The notes under the pieces are model-generated. The model worked only from the letters and a program-made list of their open reading frames with translations, was not told the DNA's origin and made no database searches. Source: CAZYJD01 sp964647785 (GTDB taxonomy: Bacteria; Bacteroidota; Bacteroidia; NS11-12g; UBA9320). Taken from it: a stretch of 35,531 nucleotides of DNA. Shown here piece by piece: positions 8,418 to 17,023 of this stretch. Numbering within the stretch: the stretch's first letter is position 1; every line of letters begins with the position of its first letter. The DNA lies in NCBI GenBank assembly GCA_964647785.1, contig CAZYJD010000015.1:1-35531 (forward strand), written 5' to 3'. The position numbers and the translations under genes were made by a program.

Positions 8418-9350
8418 TTGAAACTGCATGCCATACCGCGCCACTTTAAACCCTTGCTTTTCAATATGAACGCTCTGCTCACTCTGTTCATTTACCAGTG
8501 GGTTTGTATGGTTGGTGTGAATGAAATAAACCTTTGATTTCATCACCGGATTCAAATCATTCAACACGCTTATGGTTTCTATCACCAGCGGGTGAGGAAT
8601 TTCTTCCATATTTCTGCCCGGGAGCTCATTTGTATCGTAAAAAGTAGCATCGATAAAGACATAATCATGCCTTGAAATCATCTCTTTCAAATTCATATTC
8701 CAGAGGTTCCACTTATCGATGTCAGGAATGAAAAGGGCCGAATGATTGGGGCCAAAGATTTCGAAACCGACTGTTTCAGAATATTCATCCCGATGCGGCA
8801 CACGAAAGGGGCTCACGCCAATATCTTTGCTTAGCTTCAACCTTCTCCCCTCTTGCATGGGCTTAATTTGTATGTTCTCAAGTGTAACCAACTGACTCCA
8901 TGGGCCATTGTTCCTGAGAAAACTATCCATTCGAGGCATGGCATGAACAGGAATTTGTTTTGCCCCCATCACTTCCCTTCCCAAATGCATTAAACCTGCG
9001 TAATGACCAATGTGCGCATGCGTAAGAAGTATCCCGGCCAGGGGGTAATCATTTTGTTTGCGCAACTCATTCCATTGTACCGGAAAATCTGGGGTAGCTT
9101 CGATTATATAATTCGAAGAATCGCTGTGATCGGTTAAACCCAGACAAACCACTTTTAGCCATTCAGGGGGCTCAGACCAGCTATGAATACAACATTTTTT
9201 TTGACAACCGGCGTGTGGCAATCCTCCATCTTGCATGGTTCCTAATACCGTTAGAATAACACCCCTCGGCGACTCTACCCTATATTTAATGCTCGGACCA
9301 CAGGCACTGAGAACAACGGCTAAAATTGCCACACTAAATTGTATTCGCAT
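8412..9350 (-). CDS. PqqB-like metallo-beta-lactamase-fold lipoprotein
   Basis: A metallo-hydrolase-fold protein exported as a lipoprotein: the signal sequence MRIQFSVAILAVVLSAC puts the lipid on Cys17. The first block of the mature part, VLGTMQDGGLPHAGC, and the following CxxxCC are hallmarks of the PqqB family. The metal motif reads THAHIGHYAGL, so the usual H-x-H-x-D-H is H-x-H-x-G-H. Further candidate metal ligands are in VPHRDEY, FIPDIDKW, FIDATFYD and IHTNHTNP. No pqqA, pqqC, pqqD or pqqE is nearby, so a role in PQQ synthesis is unlikely; the substrate is unknown. Length (312) is close to PqqB. It is divergent from rpmE2 with about 110 bases between starts. Confidence 0.85.
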   Translation of the reverse strand: MRIQFSVAILAVVLSACGPSIKYRVESPRGVILTVLGTMQDGGLPHAGCQKKCCIHSWSEPPEWLKVVCLGLTDHSDSSNYIIEATPDFPVQWNELRKQNDYPLAGILLTHAHIGHYAGLMHLGREVMGAKQIPVHAMPRMDSFLRNNGPWSQLVTLENIQIKPMQEGRRLKLSKDIGVSPFRVPHRDEYSETVGFEIFGPNHSALFIPDIDKWNLWNMNLKEMISRHDYVFIDATFYDTNELPGRNMEEIPHPLVIETISVLNDLNPVMKSKVYFIHTNHTNPLVNEQSEQSVHIEKQGFKVARYGMQFQL

Positions 9351-9354
9351 CGAT

Positions 9355-9362
9355 CAAAAATA
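9355..9362 (-). promoter_or_regulatory. Predicted -7 box of the PqqB-like gene
   Basis: TATTTTTG on the minus strand, an exact TAnnTTTG match, ending 4 bases (ATCG) before the ATG at 9350. I see no TTG at an expected -33 distance. Confidence 0.5.
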
Positions 9363-9400
9363 CGGCTTGGGAGCGAACTGATTCTTTCTTTCGATCACAC

Positions 9401-9432
9401 CTTGCATTTTGCAAATACATATGCTACTTTTG
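9401..9432 (+). promoter_or_regulatory. Predicted rpmE2 promoter
   Basis: A perfect TACTTTTG (9425-9432) has CTTG (9401-9404) 20 bases upstream and also TTTG (9408-9411) 13 bases upstream. The leader to the ATG at 9460 would be about 22 bases. This is the clearest promoter in the window. Confidence 0.65.
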
Positions 9433-9459
9433 CCAACCTTTTAATAGACAAGCAATACA

Positions 9460-9711
9460 ATGAAAAACGATATACACCCACAGAACTATAGGTTGGTTGT
9501 GTTCAAGGACATGACCAATGGTTATGCCTTCCTTACCCGCAGTACCGTGGAAACCAAAGAAACCACTGAGTGGGAAGATGGAAAGGAATATCCTGTATAC
9601 AAACTTGAGATTTCGAACACTTCGCACCCTTTCTATACGGGTAAAACCACTTTTGTTGATACCGCTGGTCGTATTGATAAATTCAAGAAGCGCTACGGCA
9701 ACAAAAAATAA
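9460..9711 (+). CDS. rpmE2: 50S ribosomal protein L31 type B
   Basis: L31 bridges the ribosomal subunits. The 83-residue product starts MKNDIHPQNYRLVVFKD and has the family's SNTSHPFYTGKTTFVDTAGR block near the C terminus. It contains no cysteine, so it is the zinc-independent form, which lacks the CxxC zinc site of classical L31 proteins. It is a single-gene unit: a strong promoter lies upstream and a 10-bp terminator hairpin starts 20 bases after the stop. The start lacks a Shine-Dalgarno sequence and sits in an A-rich context (AGCAATACAATG), as is usual in this group. Confidence 0.97.
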   Translation: MKNDIHPQNYRLVVFKDMTNGYAFLTRSTVETKETTEWEDGKEYPVYKLEISNTSHPFYTGKTTFVDTAGRIDKFKKRYGNKK

Positions 9712-9730
9712 TTTTAGAAAAGCTTAAGGA

Positions 9731-9766
9731 AGCCCGAGCGTTAATCGTTCGGGCTTTTTTATTTTT
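9731..9766 (+). terminator. Intrinsic terminator of rpmE2
   Basis: AGCCCGAGCG (9731-9740), loop TTAAT, CGTTCGGGCT (9746-9755): a 10-bp stem with one G-T pair, followed by a T-run interrupted by one A. The distal half of the T-run forms part of the next gene's -7 box. Confidence 0.9.
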
Positions 9767-9767
9767 G
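9760..9767 (+). promoter_or_regulatory. Predicted -7 box of the GlmU-like gene
   Basis: TATTTTTG, an exact TAnnTTTG match, built from the T-run of the rpmE2 terminator and ending 7 bases before the ATG at 9775. The terminator hairpin occupies the place of any -33 element, so this call is weaker than the others. Confidence 0.35.
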
Positions 9768-9774
9768 GGCAAAT

Positions 9775-10959
9775 ATGCAAACGGTCAATTTTTTTGATGA
9801 TGAACATTACACCGGCCTGTTGCCATTGAGCTTTACGCGTCCCCTTGCCGATCTTCGTATTGGCATCCTCACCATAGCAGAAAAGTGGTCGCGATTGCTA
9901 AAAACAGACAACAGCGGGTTTATATGCAGAACTCCCCTATCCCTTAAGTTCACTCCCAGTATTGAGCCCGACGCACTGGCCATTAACGGCAGATGGTTAC
10001 CGGATGAGAAGGCAGTGGATGCAATTTTAAATCTCAAAGAGGGAGAAATACTTCTAAATGCAGAAGATGGCACTTTACTGGCGTGCCCCACGTCATGCTT
10101 AACTCAGCCCCAAGATGCAAGCAATCCTACTTTTTTTAGCGAAGCCCTTTTGATAGAGAACAGCTGGGATATTTTTCGCCTCAATGGGCAGGAAATAGAG
10201 AAAGACTTTAGACTCATCACCCAAGGAAAGAAAAGCACTCGGCCCGAAGCAAGTGTGCAATGTTGGAATGAAGAAAACATTTTTATAGAAGAGGGAGCCA
10301 AACTGAGAGGATGCACACTCAATGCTGAAAGTGGCCCAATTTACATCGGTAAAAATGCCGAAGTCATGGAGGGTTCCAACATCAGAGGCCCCTTTGCTTT
10401 ATGCGAGCAATCGGTGGTTAAAATGGGTGCGAAGATATACGGACCCAGCACCATCGGACCACATTCAAAGGTGGGTGGCGAACTGAACAATGTGGTGATT
10501 CAGGCCCATTCAAACAAAGGGCATGATGGTTTCCTTGGCAATTCAGTAATTGGGGAATGGTGCAATCTTGGCGCCGACACCAATAACAGCAACTTGAAAA
10601 ATAATTATGCGCCCGTTAAACTGTGGAATTATGAAAAAGAACGATTCCTTCCTACCGGTTTACAATTCTGCGGATTGATCATGGGCGACCACAGCAAGTG
10701 TGGAATCAATACGATGTTCAACACCGGCACCATGGTGGGCGTATCAGCCAATATTTTTGGTTCAGGTTTCCCCCGAAACTTTATACCGTCTTTCGCCTGG
10801 GGAGGTGCTGGTGGTTTTTCAACTTTTCAATTGGGCAAAGCTTATGAGACTGCCGAGACGATGATGTCGCGCAGGGGAATTGAATTAAGCGAGGCAGATC
10901 GGGCCATATTGGCAGATATATTTAATGCAAGTAAAACAAACAGATACTGGGAGCAATAA
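9775..10959 (+). CDS. GlmU-like nucleotidyltransferase/left-handed beta-helix protein
   Basis: This matches the alternative GlmU-type family of Bacteroidota, thought to supply UDP-N-acetylglucosamine for peptidoglycan and LPS in place of classical GlmU. The 394 residues start MQTVNFFDDEHYTGLLPLSF and carry the family signature TRPLADLRIGILTIAEKW (residues 21-38) instead of a classical pyrophosphorylase loop. The C-terminal half (about 190-350) has hexapeptide repeats of a left-handed beta-helix acyltransferase, for example GAKLRGC, IYIGKNAEV, GAKIYGPSTIGPHSKVGG and NSVIGEWCNLGADT. It leads a probable operon with tpiA (11-base gap). The exact reaction is known only by family inference. Confidence 0.85.
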   Translation: MQTVNFFDDEHYTGLLPLSFTRPLADLRIGILTIAEKWSRLLKTDNSGFICRTPLSLKFTPSIEPDALAINGRWLPDEKAVDAILNLKEGEILLNAEDGTLLACPTSCLTQPQDASNPTFFSEALLIENSWDIFRLNGQEIEKDFRLITQGKKSTRPEASVQCWNEENIFIEEGAKLRGCTLNAESGPIYIGKNAEVMEGSNIRGPFALCEQSVVKMGAKIYGPSTIGPHSKVGGELNNVVIQAHSNKGHDGFLGNSVIGEWCNLGADTNNSNLKNNYAPVKLWNYEKERFLPTGLQFCGLIMGDHSKCGINTMFNTGTMVGVSANIFGSGFPRNFIPSFAWGGAGGFSTFQLGKAYETAETMMSRRGIELSEADRAILADIFNASKTNRYWEQ

Positions 10960-10970
10960 AGCAAGCAATC

Positions 10971-11741
10971 ATGAGAAAAAAAATAGTAGCAGGCAACTGG
11001 AAGATGAACCTCAGCATAGAAAAAGGACTGGAGTTAACGAGTGAAATCAAAGGAATGGTACGAGATGAAGTCGATACGCATATCGAAGTGGTTATTTGTC
11101 CTACCCATTTGCATTTATCGCCCGTAAAAGGCCTGTTGAAAAGAGACAGCATGATCAAGCTTGGTGCGCAAAACTGTCATTTTGAGGAATCGGGGGCCTT
11201 TACCGGTGAAATCTCTCCAAGTACGCTAAGAGAACTCGAGTGCAGTTATGTAATTATTGGGCACAGCGAGCGGAGACAATACTTTCATGAAGATCACGGG
11301 CTTCTTAGAAAAAAACTTGAAGCGGTTTTGAATGAACATATGTCACCAATCTACTGCTGTGGAGAGCGATTGGAAGATCGTGAATCAGGAAAGGAAAAAG
11401 AGGTGGTTAAACAGCAGATTACCGAGGTACTACAAGGACTGGAAACCAGCCAAATACTCCGCACGGTTATCGCCTACGAACCCGTTTGGGCCATAGGTAC
11501 GGGTAAAACAGCTTCTTCAGAACAAGCCCAGGAAATGCATGCCTATATCCGCTCTTTGGTTGCCGAATTCTATGGACAGGAGGTGGCCAATCAGATTTCC
11601 ATCCTTTATGGTGGAAGTGTTAAGGCAGGAAACGCGGGAGAGCTATTTGCTCAACCCGATATAGATGGGGGGCTCATTGGCGGTGCCGCTCTGGAGTCCC
11701 GGTCTTTCACCAATATTGCCAAGTCATTTAGCGGTGAATAG
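10971..11741 (+). CDS. tpiA: Triosephosphate isomerase
   Basis: TpiA interconverts dihydroxyacetone phosphate and glyceraldehyde 3-phosphate in glycolysis and gluconeogenesis. The 256-residue product has all catalytic features: Lys11 in GNWKMN, His98 in YVIIGHSERR, and Glu170 in AYEPVWAIGTGKTAS. The phosphate-gripping loop 6 follows Glu170, and ILYGGSVKAGNAGEL lies near the C terminus. Length is normal. It is 11 bases downstream of the GlmU-like gene and 7 bases upstream of prmA, so it is likely part of one transcript. Confidence 0.98.
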   Translation: MRKKIVAGNWKMNLSIEKGLELTSEIKGMVRDEVDTHIEVVICPTHLHLSPVKGLLKRDSMIKLGAQNCHFEESGAFTGEISPSTLRELECSYVIIGHSERRQYFHEDHGLLRKKLEAVLNEHMSPIYCCGERLEDRESGKEKEVVKQQITEVLQGLETSQILRTVIAYEPVWAIGTGKTASSEQAQEMHAYIRSLVAEFYGQEVANQISILYGGSVKAGNAGELFAQPDIDGGLIGGAALESRSFTNIAKSFSGE

Positions 11742-11748
11742 TTCCAAC

Positions 11749-12579
11749 ATGCTGGAAATCCGTATTGTTTGTCCGGACCAGCTCAAAGAAATCATTCTGG
11801 CTGAACTGGAAATGCTACCATACGAAGGATTTTGGGATCAGGCCGATACCATTTTGGCGTATATCAGAGAGGACGATTTCAACTTGCAGGCACTTTCAGA
11901 GGTGCTCCGACAATATGGTATTGAGAATAATTTCAGCATTGATCGATTGCCAGACAAAAATTGGAATGAAGAATGGGAAAGTCATTTTCAGCCTTTTGAA
12001 ATGGAAAACAAGGTGCGTGTGCGAGCAGATTTCCACCCTCCGTCTGATGCCTTCGATTATGAAATCATCATCAAGCCCAAGATGTCTTTTGGAACCGGAC
12101 ATCACGAAACCACGCATTTGATGATGCAGTTGATGCTGGAAAATAATTTCGAAGGCAAGAACATTCTGGACATGGGCAGTGGAACAGGCATCCTAGCTAT
12201 TCTGGCAGAAAAACTAGGTGCAGCCAAGGTGTTGGCAATAGACAATGATCACTGGTCGTTTGAAAATATGCCGGAGAATTTTGAAGCCAACGGTTGTGCT
12301 CATATCACTTCAAAACTGGGTGGGATTGATTCACTGCATTCAGAAAAGAATGAATCATTCGATATTGTTTTGAGTAATATCACCAAAAATATCAATCTTG
12401 AGCTTTTACCTGAGTTGTGCCGCCTGGTATCTAAAAATGGGGTGCTCATCATCAGTGGTTTTCTGGATTTCGATCTTGAAGACATGAAGAATGGCGTAGA
12501 AAAACATGGCCTGCAATTTGTTTCAAACAAAGAATTGAATCATTGGCAAGCCGCACTATTTAGTAAAAACAATTTCTGA
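11749..12579 (+). CDS. prmA: Ribosomal protein L11 methyltransferase
   Basis: PrmA methylates amino groups of ribosomal protein L11 using S-adenosylmethionine. The 276-residue product has an N-terminal substrate-recognition domain (about 1-90, starting MLEIRIVCPDQ) and a Rossmann methyltransferase domain. Motifs: KMSFGTGHHETTHLMMQLML before the fold, ILDMGSGTGILAILAEKLGA for cofactor binding, and VLSNITKNINLELLPEL. The ATG at 11749 gives a normal N terminus; longer in-frame starts overlap tpiA. It sits 7 bases after tpiA and 4 bases before the giant secreted-protein gene. Confidence 0.95.
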   Translation: MLEIRIVCPDQLKEIILAELEMLPYEGFWDQADTILAYIREDDFNLQALSEVLRQYGIENNFSIDRLPDKNWNEEWESHFQPFEMENKVRVRADFHPPSDAFDYEIIIKPKMSFGTGHHETTHLMMQLMLENNFEGKNILDMGSGTGILAILAEKLGAAKVLAIDNDHWSFENMPENFEANGCAHITSKLGGIDSLHSEKNESFDIVLSNITKNINLELLPELCRLVSKNGVLIISGFLDFDLEDMKNGVEKHGLQFVSNKELNHWQAALFSKNNF

Positions 12580-12583
12580 TTGA

Positions 12584-15500
12584 ATGAATAAACTTGTAGC
12601 AATTCTTTTTCTCATACCAATGGGGTGGTCATCTGTTTCTGCCCAAATCATCAGAAGCTTTTCAGGCAAACCTGAGGTGTTCATAGAAGAACTGGGCACT
12701 TATATGAAAAGCAGCAATAAAGAAGAAGGCTCAGCAAGTTACAAGGCTTTCAGAGAAATTTGGGACGAAGGCAAATACACCGAACCACAAACAGGCATGA
12801 TCATTTCCATGTGCAACGATATGATCATCGATTTACAGAAGCCCGTTCCGGATTTTTCTAATTTTCTGCGGGCACTTACCTATGGTAAAGACAGCATTGT
12901 ACAGGAAGCCAAATTCGACAACTGGCTCAAAGCATCCAACAATTTCTTACAAAACAACCAGAAGGCTTTTGAACGATTAACGGTCTTTTCCATCGACTTC
13001 TTTCAGTCGAGTGCGCTCAGCATCAGCCAATCAAGCCGATGGTATGCCGATGCCACCGACTTTAAATTTCTCTTTTCAGATAACAACATTCAAATACAGT
13101 TTGAAAAGGTAAACCTTTATGGTGTAGCCAAAGGCGACAGCATTATTATCCGTGAAACTGCCGGCAGTTATAACATAGACCAAGTGCGGTGGAAAGGTAA
13201 AGGAGGCATCACGGGATGGGAAAGACAAAAACTCCCCATCACTGAAATGCATGTTCAATTAGGGACTTATGAAATTGACATGCAACGTCTTGAATACCAG
13301 ACGAAGAATGCCGAGCTTTTTTTTCCTGCCCTAAGTTCCACATTGATCCAAGGGCACTTTTCAGACAAGGCATCTCAAGAGCCCATTAGTAAGAATCGCA
13401 TCGACTACAAAGATGCCCCTTACCCCATGTTTTCATCCATTCAAAAAGACCTCGAATTTTCAGCCATCGCCAGTGGCAAGGTGAAATTTCGCGGCGGACT
13501 CAGTTTGGTGGGAGAAAAAATGCGGGCAACAGGCAATCAAAACGATCGAGCCGTCCTTGAGTTCTACTATAAGGATAAAAAAATGATCGAGGCAAGTACT
13601 GAGAACTTCTCTATCAGGGATAATGCCATCAGAAGTTTGGATGCCGAAATCACCATTTTTACCGACAGTGGAACCATTTACCACCCCAGGATGAGCCTGA
13701 ATTATCTCATGGCCACCAGTACCCTTATTTTAAGCAGAGGAAGCAAAGGACTGGAACAGGCGCCCATTTATGACTCAGATCATTTGTTAGAAATATACGT
13801 AGACCGCATCATATGGAAGATGGATGAGGCCAAAATCAATTTCGATATGATGCAAAATGATGCAGCTGCACGATTTGAATCAGCAAATTTTTTCAAGGAT
13901 TTCAGGTATGATCGCATACAAGGGATACTCGGTTACAATCCGTTGAGTAAACTACAGCGGTATTGTATACAAAATAGAAGCCGGGAATTTAGTCTGGACG
14001 AATACACTGCTTATATGCGCGGTCCTAAATCAAACATCAAAATACAAATCATTCAGTTGGCAGATGAGGGCTTTCTCTATTTTAACCCTCAAACAGAAAT
14101 CATTCGTGTTAAACCGAAAGTGTTTCATTATGTAAATGCTCACTTTAAAATGACTGATTATGATGTACTGCGGTTCAACTCCATCATTGCTGCAAGGCCC
14201 AATGCTTACCTCAACTTGGTAAATTACAACCTGGTTATAGAAGGTGTACCCGTATTCCGTTTCAGCGATTCGCAAACGGTTACAGCCCACCCACATGAGC
14301 AAATGGTTACGGTAAAGCATGGAAGGGATCTTGAATTTGGTGGGCTAGTGCGCGCCGGGCGTTTTGACTTTGGCGCCAAACAGTTCAACTTTAACTACGG
14401 CGATTTCAGCATCAGCTCGTCGAACATCGATTACATGAAAATTTATTTCCCTGACCCGCAAAATGAGCGCATGCTCAAACCCATTAAGTCAGTTCTGCGC
14501 GATATCAACGGAACGTTACTCATCGATAAAACCACGAATAAATCAGGACTGGTTCGCTATCCCGAATACCCCATTTTTATCAGTCGAAGCTCAGCCCTGA
14601 TCACCTACGACAAACCTGAGATTTTCGGAGGCACCTACAAGAAGGATGATTTCCGTTTTGAAGTGGATCCATTCACCATCGACAGCCTCGACAATTTCAC
14701 CATTGCGGGCTTAAAATTCCCGGGCAGCTTTGTTTCAGCAGGTATCTTACCCGAGTTTAAATATGAAGCTTCCATCATGGAAGATTTTTCTTTGGGTTTC
14801 AGAAAATCTTCTCCTCCCGGTGGATACCCCATGTATGGCGGAAAAGCACAGGGAGAAATCGATGTTGAACTGAGTGAAAAAGGTCTATGGGCCAGTGGAA
14901 AGCTCAATTATAACGGCGCCGTGATGCAAAGCAGTAAAATGGCACTGATGCCTGATTCAGCTTTTGCAGAAACGGAGAGTTATGTCATTCGTGAATCAGA
15001 ACAATACCCGCGAATGGAAGCCACGGATGTTTTTAATCGCTGGCGTCCCTATGGCGATTCCATGATGATCAATACCAATGGACATGAGGTGAGTGTTTTT
15101 AGGGATGGGCAGGTTTTTACTGGCGAACTGGTGCACACCCCCGCTCAACTTTCCGGCAATGGTGTATTGAGTTTTCCGGGATTTGAAATGGCCTCAAACC
15201 AGCACGTTTTCCAAACCAATCGAGCATTGGCCGATACAGCAGCTGTAAAAATTGGCGCAGTGGATGGAGCCAGAATATCCTTCGCAACCAACAACGTAAA
15301 AGCGGATGTGAATTTTGACACCCGCATCGGTGATTTTAAGGCAAACATTCCCGGACAGTTCACAGAATTCCCCTACAATGCGTTTGCATCCAGCATGGAT
15401 GAATACAAGTGGAATTTGGATCAAGAAACCATTGAGCTCAACCAGGGTCCAAGACTCAAAAAAGAAGAAAGTATTTTCATCAGCAGGAAACCCGAACAAC

Positions 15501-16993
15501 AGGGGCTGCGCTTTATCAGCACAAAAGCCTTGTTTGATATGAAAGCAGGGGTAATTTATGCCGAAGAAGTGCCCTACATTGATGTTGCTGACAGCCGTGT
15601 CTTTCCTTTTGATGAGAAACTCACCATCAATAAAGATGCGGATATTTCACCATTGGAGAATGCCAAAATTCTGGCATCAAGAGACAATCGCTATCACGAT
15701 TTGTATGAAGCTGGATTGAAAATCAGCGGACGTTATGCCCTGAGTGGCACGGCCAAATATATTTACAAAGATAAACACGAAACCGGGCAGGAAATCTTCT
15801 TTGATCAAATCACGGTTGCTCGCGACACACATATTGTAGCACGCGGGGCAGTTGGTGATAGCACGGGATATGGATTCATCATCTCACCAAAAATTGGCTA
15901 CCGGGGGGCGGTTGAACTGGAAAGCAGTGAAGAATATCTCAGTTTTAACGGATATGTCATCGCTCTACACCGTTTTAAAACATATGCCAGTGGCTGGATC
16001 CGTTTAAAAGACCGACCCGATCCAAACAACCTGATCGTGCAAACCGGCCGACCAAGGAACGACGCAAACAGCTATGTTGATATTGGGATGCACATGTCTT
16101 CTTCAGATTCGTTCTTCCTCTACCCCAGTTTCTTCACCAGAAAGCCTAGATACAGCGATTACGACATCACCACCGATACCGGTATCTTCTACTATGATGA
16201 GAGTGAAGAGGCATTTTTCATAGGAGATCGAGACCGCCTGTTGGGCGACGCAATCCATGGGTCATATCTTAGCTTTAGTGAATCAGAAATGATGGTAGAA
16301 AGCCATGGCAAGCTTGATTTAGGGCTGGGCATGGGTGAACTGAACGAAGGGAATTTCGATGCTCTCACCGCAGGTCGCGTTTATATGGAAGATGAAGATA
16401 CCATTTCATACATCGATATGATGATGGCGATAAGCATGAATCTTCCATCCGCTGCTTACGATCGAATGGCCGCCGTGATGAGTGAATCCGGACAGGGAGC
16501 AAGCCGCATAGCTTATGAAGATTTACTTCGATCTTCCATTGCTGAATTTCTGGATGAGAAAAAATTCAAAAAAATGGAAGAGTCATGGGCTAGTGACCGT
16601 GAATTAAGGCCGGAAGGCGAACTTGATCGGAGCCTCTTCATTACCTCTTCTACCTGGCAAACCGACCGCCAGAGAAGATCGCTTATTCTCAATGGACCCA
16701 TTGGCGTAGGATCTGTTAATGGCAAATATGTAGGAAGAGAGTTTGAAGCCATTGGAGAAGTGAGTACCAGGCGAAGCGGAACCAAACTGAGCCTATACAT
16801 TGAAGTGACCAAGTTTGATTGGTTCTTCTTTGAATACTTCAGAGGCAATTTGTACGTCTATTCTACCGACAAAGACTTCAATGATGCAGTTATGGATGGG
16901 CTCAAAAAGGTGAATAAAAGAGGGTATACTGTGAGGCGCGCTTCTCCCACAACGGTCAATCGCTTCATCGATCGTATTGATGCAGCAGAATAA
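12584..16993 (+). CDS. 1469-residue secreted protein of unknown function
   Basis: I do not recognise a named domain. The product begins with a signal peptide (MNKLVAILFLIPMGWSSVSAQ), then a mostly helical region of about 150 residues (for example KAFREIWDEGKYTEPQTGM). After that come well over 1000 residues of strand-rich sequence with recurring aromatic/hydrophobic alternation (FEKVNLYGVAKGDSIIIRE, GQAQ-like GGKAQGEIDVELSEKGLW, DQITVARDTHIVARGAVG). A more helical, acidic part follows around residues 1265-1345, then a C-terminal segment (FDWFFFEYFRGNLYVYSTDK). There is no T9SS domain, no lipobox and no terminal membrane helix, so it is periplasmic or peripherally attached. The long beta-rich body recalls LptA/LptD jelly-roll or AsmA-type bridge proteins, but that is speculation. 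It starts 4 bases after prmA and ends about 30 bases before plsY. Confidence 0.85.
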   Translation: MNKLVAILFLIPMGWSSVSAQIIRSFSGKPEVFIEELGTYMKSSNKEEGSASYKAFREIWDEGKYTEPQTGMIISMCNDMIIDLQKPVPDFSNFLRALTYGKDSIVQEAKFDNWLKASNNFLQNNQKAFERLTVFSIDFFQSSALSISQSSRWYADATDFKFLFSDNNIQIQFEKVNLYGVAKGDSIIIRETAGSYNIDQVRWKGKGGITGWERQKLPITEMHVQLGTYEIDMQRLEYQTKNAELFFPALSSTLIQGHFSDKASQEPISKNRIDYKDAPYPMFSSIQKDLEFSAIASGKVKFRGGLSLVGEKMRATGNQNDRAVLEFYYKDKKMIEASTENFSIRDNAIRSLDAEITIFTDSGTIYHPRMSLNYLMATSTLILSRGSKGLEQAPIYDSDHLLEIYVDRIIWKMDEAKINFDMMQNDAAARFESANFFKDFRYDRIQGILGYNPLSKLQRYCIQNRSREFSLDEYTAYMRGPKSNIKIQIIQLADEGFLYFNPQTEIIRVKPKVFHYVNAHFKMTDYDVLRFNSIIAARPNAYLNLVNYNLVIEGVPVFRFSDSQTVTAHPHEQMVTVKHGRDLEFGGLVRAGRFDFGAKQFNFNYGDFSISSSNIDYMKIYFPDPQNERMLKPIKSVLRDINGTLLIDKTTNKSGLVRYPEYPIFISRSSALITYDKPEIFGGTYKKDDFRFEVDPFTIDSLDNFTIAGLKFPGSFVSAGILPEFKYEASIMEDFSLGFRKSSPPGGYPMYGGKAQGEIDVELSEKGLWASGKLNYNGAVMQSSKMALMPDSAFAETESYVIRESEQYPRMEATDVFNRWRPYGDSMMINTNGHEVSVFRDGQVFTGELVHTPAQLSGNGVLSFPGFEMASNQHVFQTNRALADTAAVKIGAVDGARISFATNNVKADVNFDTRIGDFKANIPGQFTEFPYNAFASSMDEYKWNLDQETIELNQGPRLKKEESIFISRKPEQQGLRFISTKALFDMKAGVIYAEEVPYIDVADSRVFPFDEKLTINKDADISPLENAKILASRDNRYHDLYEAGLKISGRYALSGTAKYIYKDKHETGQEIFFDQITVARDTHIVARGAVGDSTGYGFIISPKIGYRGAVELESSEEYLSFNGYVIALHRFKTYASGWIRLKDRPDPNNLIVQTGRPRNDANSYVDIGMHMSSSDSFFLYPSFFTRKPRYSDYDITTDTGIFYYDESEEAFFIGDRDRLLGDAIHGSYLSFSESEMMVESHGKLDLGLGMGELNEGNFDALTAGRVYMEDEDTISYIDMMMAISMNLPSAAYDRMAAVMSESGQGASRIAYEDLLRSSIAEFLDEKKFKKMEESWASDRELRPEGELDRSLFITSSTWQTDRQRRSLILNGPIGVGSVNGKYVGREFEAIGEVSTRRSGTKLSLYIEVTKFDWFFFEYFRGNLYVYSTDKDFNDAVMDGLKKVNKRGYTVRRASPTTVNRFIDRIDAAE

Positions 16994-16994
16994 G

Positions 16995-17019
16995 TTGAAA
17001 AAGCCAATGTATATTTTTG
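16995..17019 (+). promoter_or_regulatory. Predicted plsY promoter
   Basis: TTG (16995-16997), 14 bases, then a perfect TATTTTTG (17012-17019) ending 4 bases (CATC) before the plsY ATG. It would allow plsY-clpS transcription independent of the upstream operon. Confidence 0.45.
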
Positions 17020-17023
17020 CATC

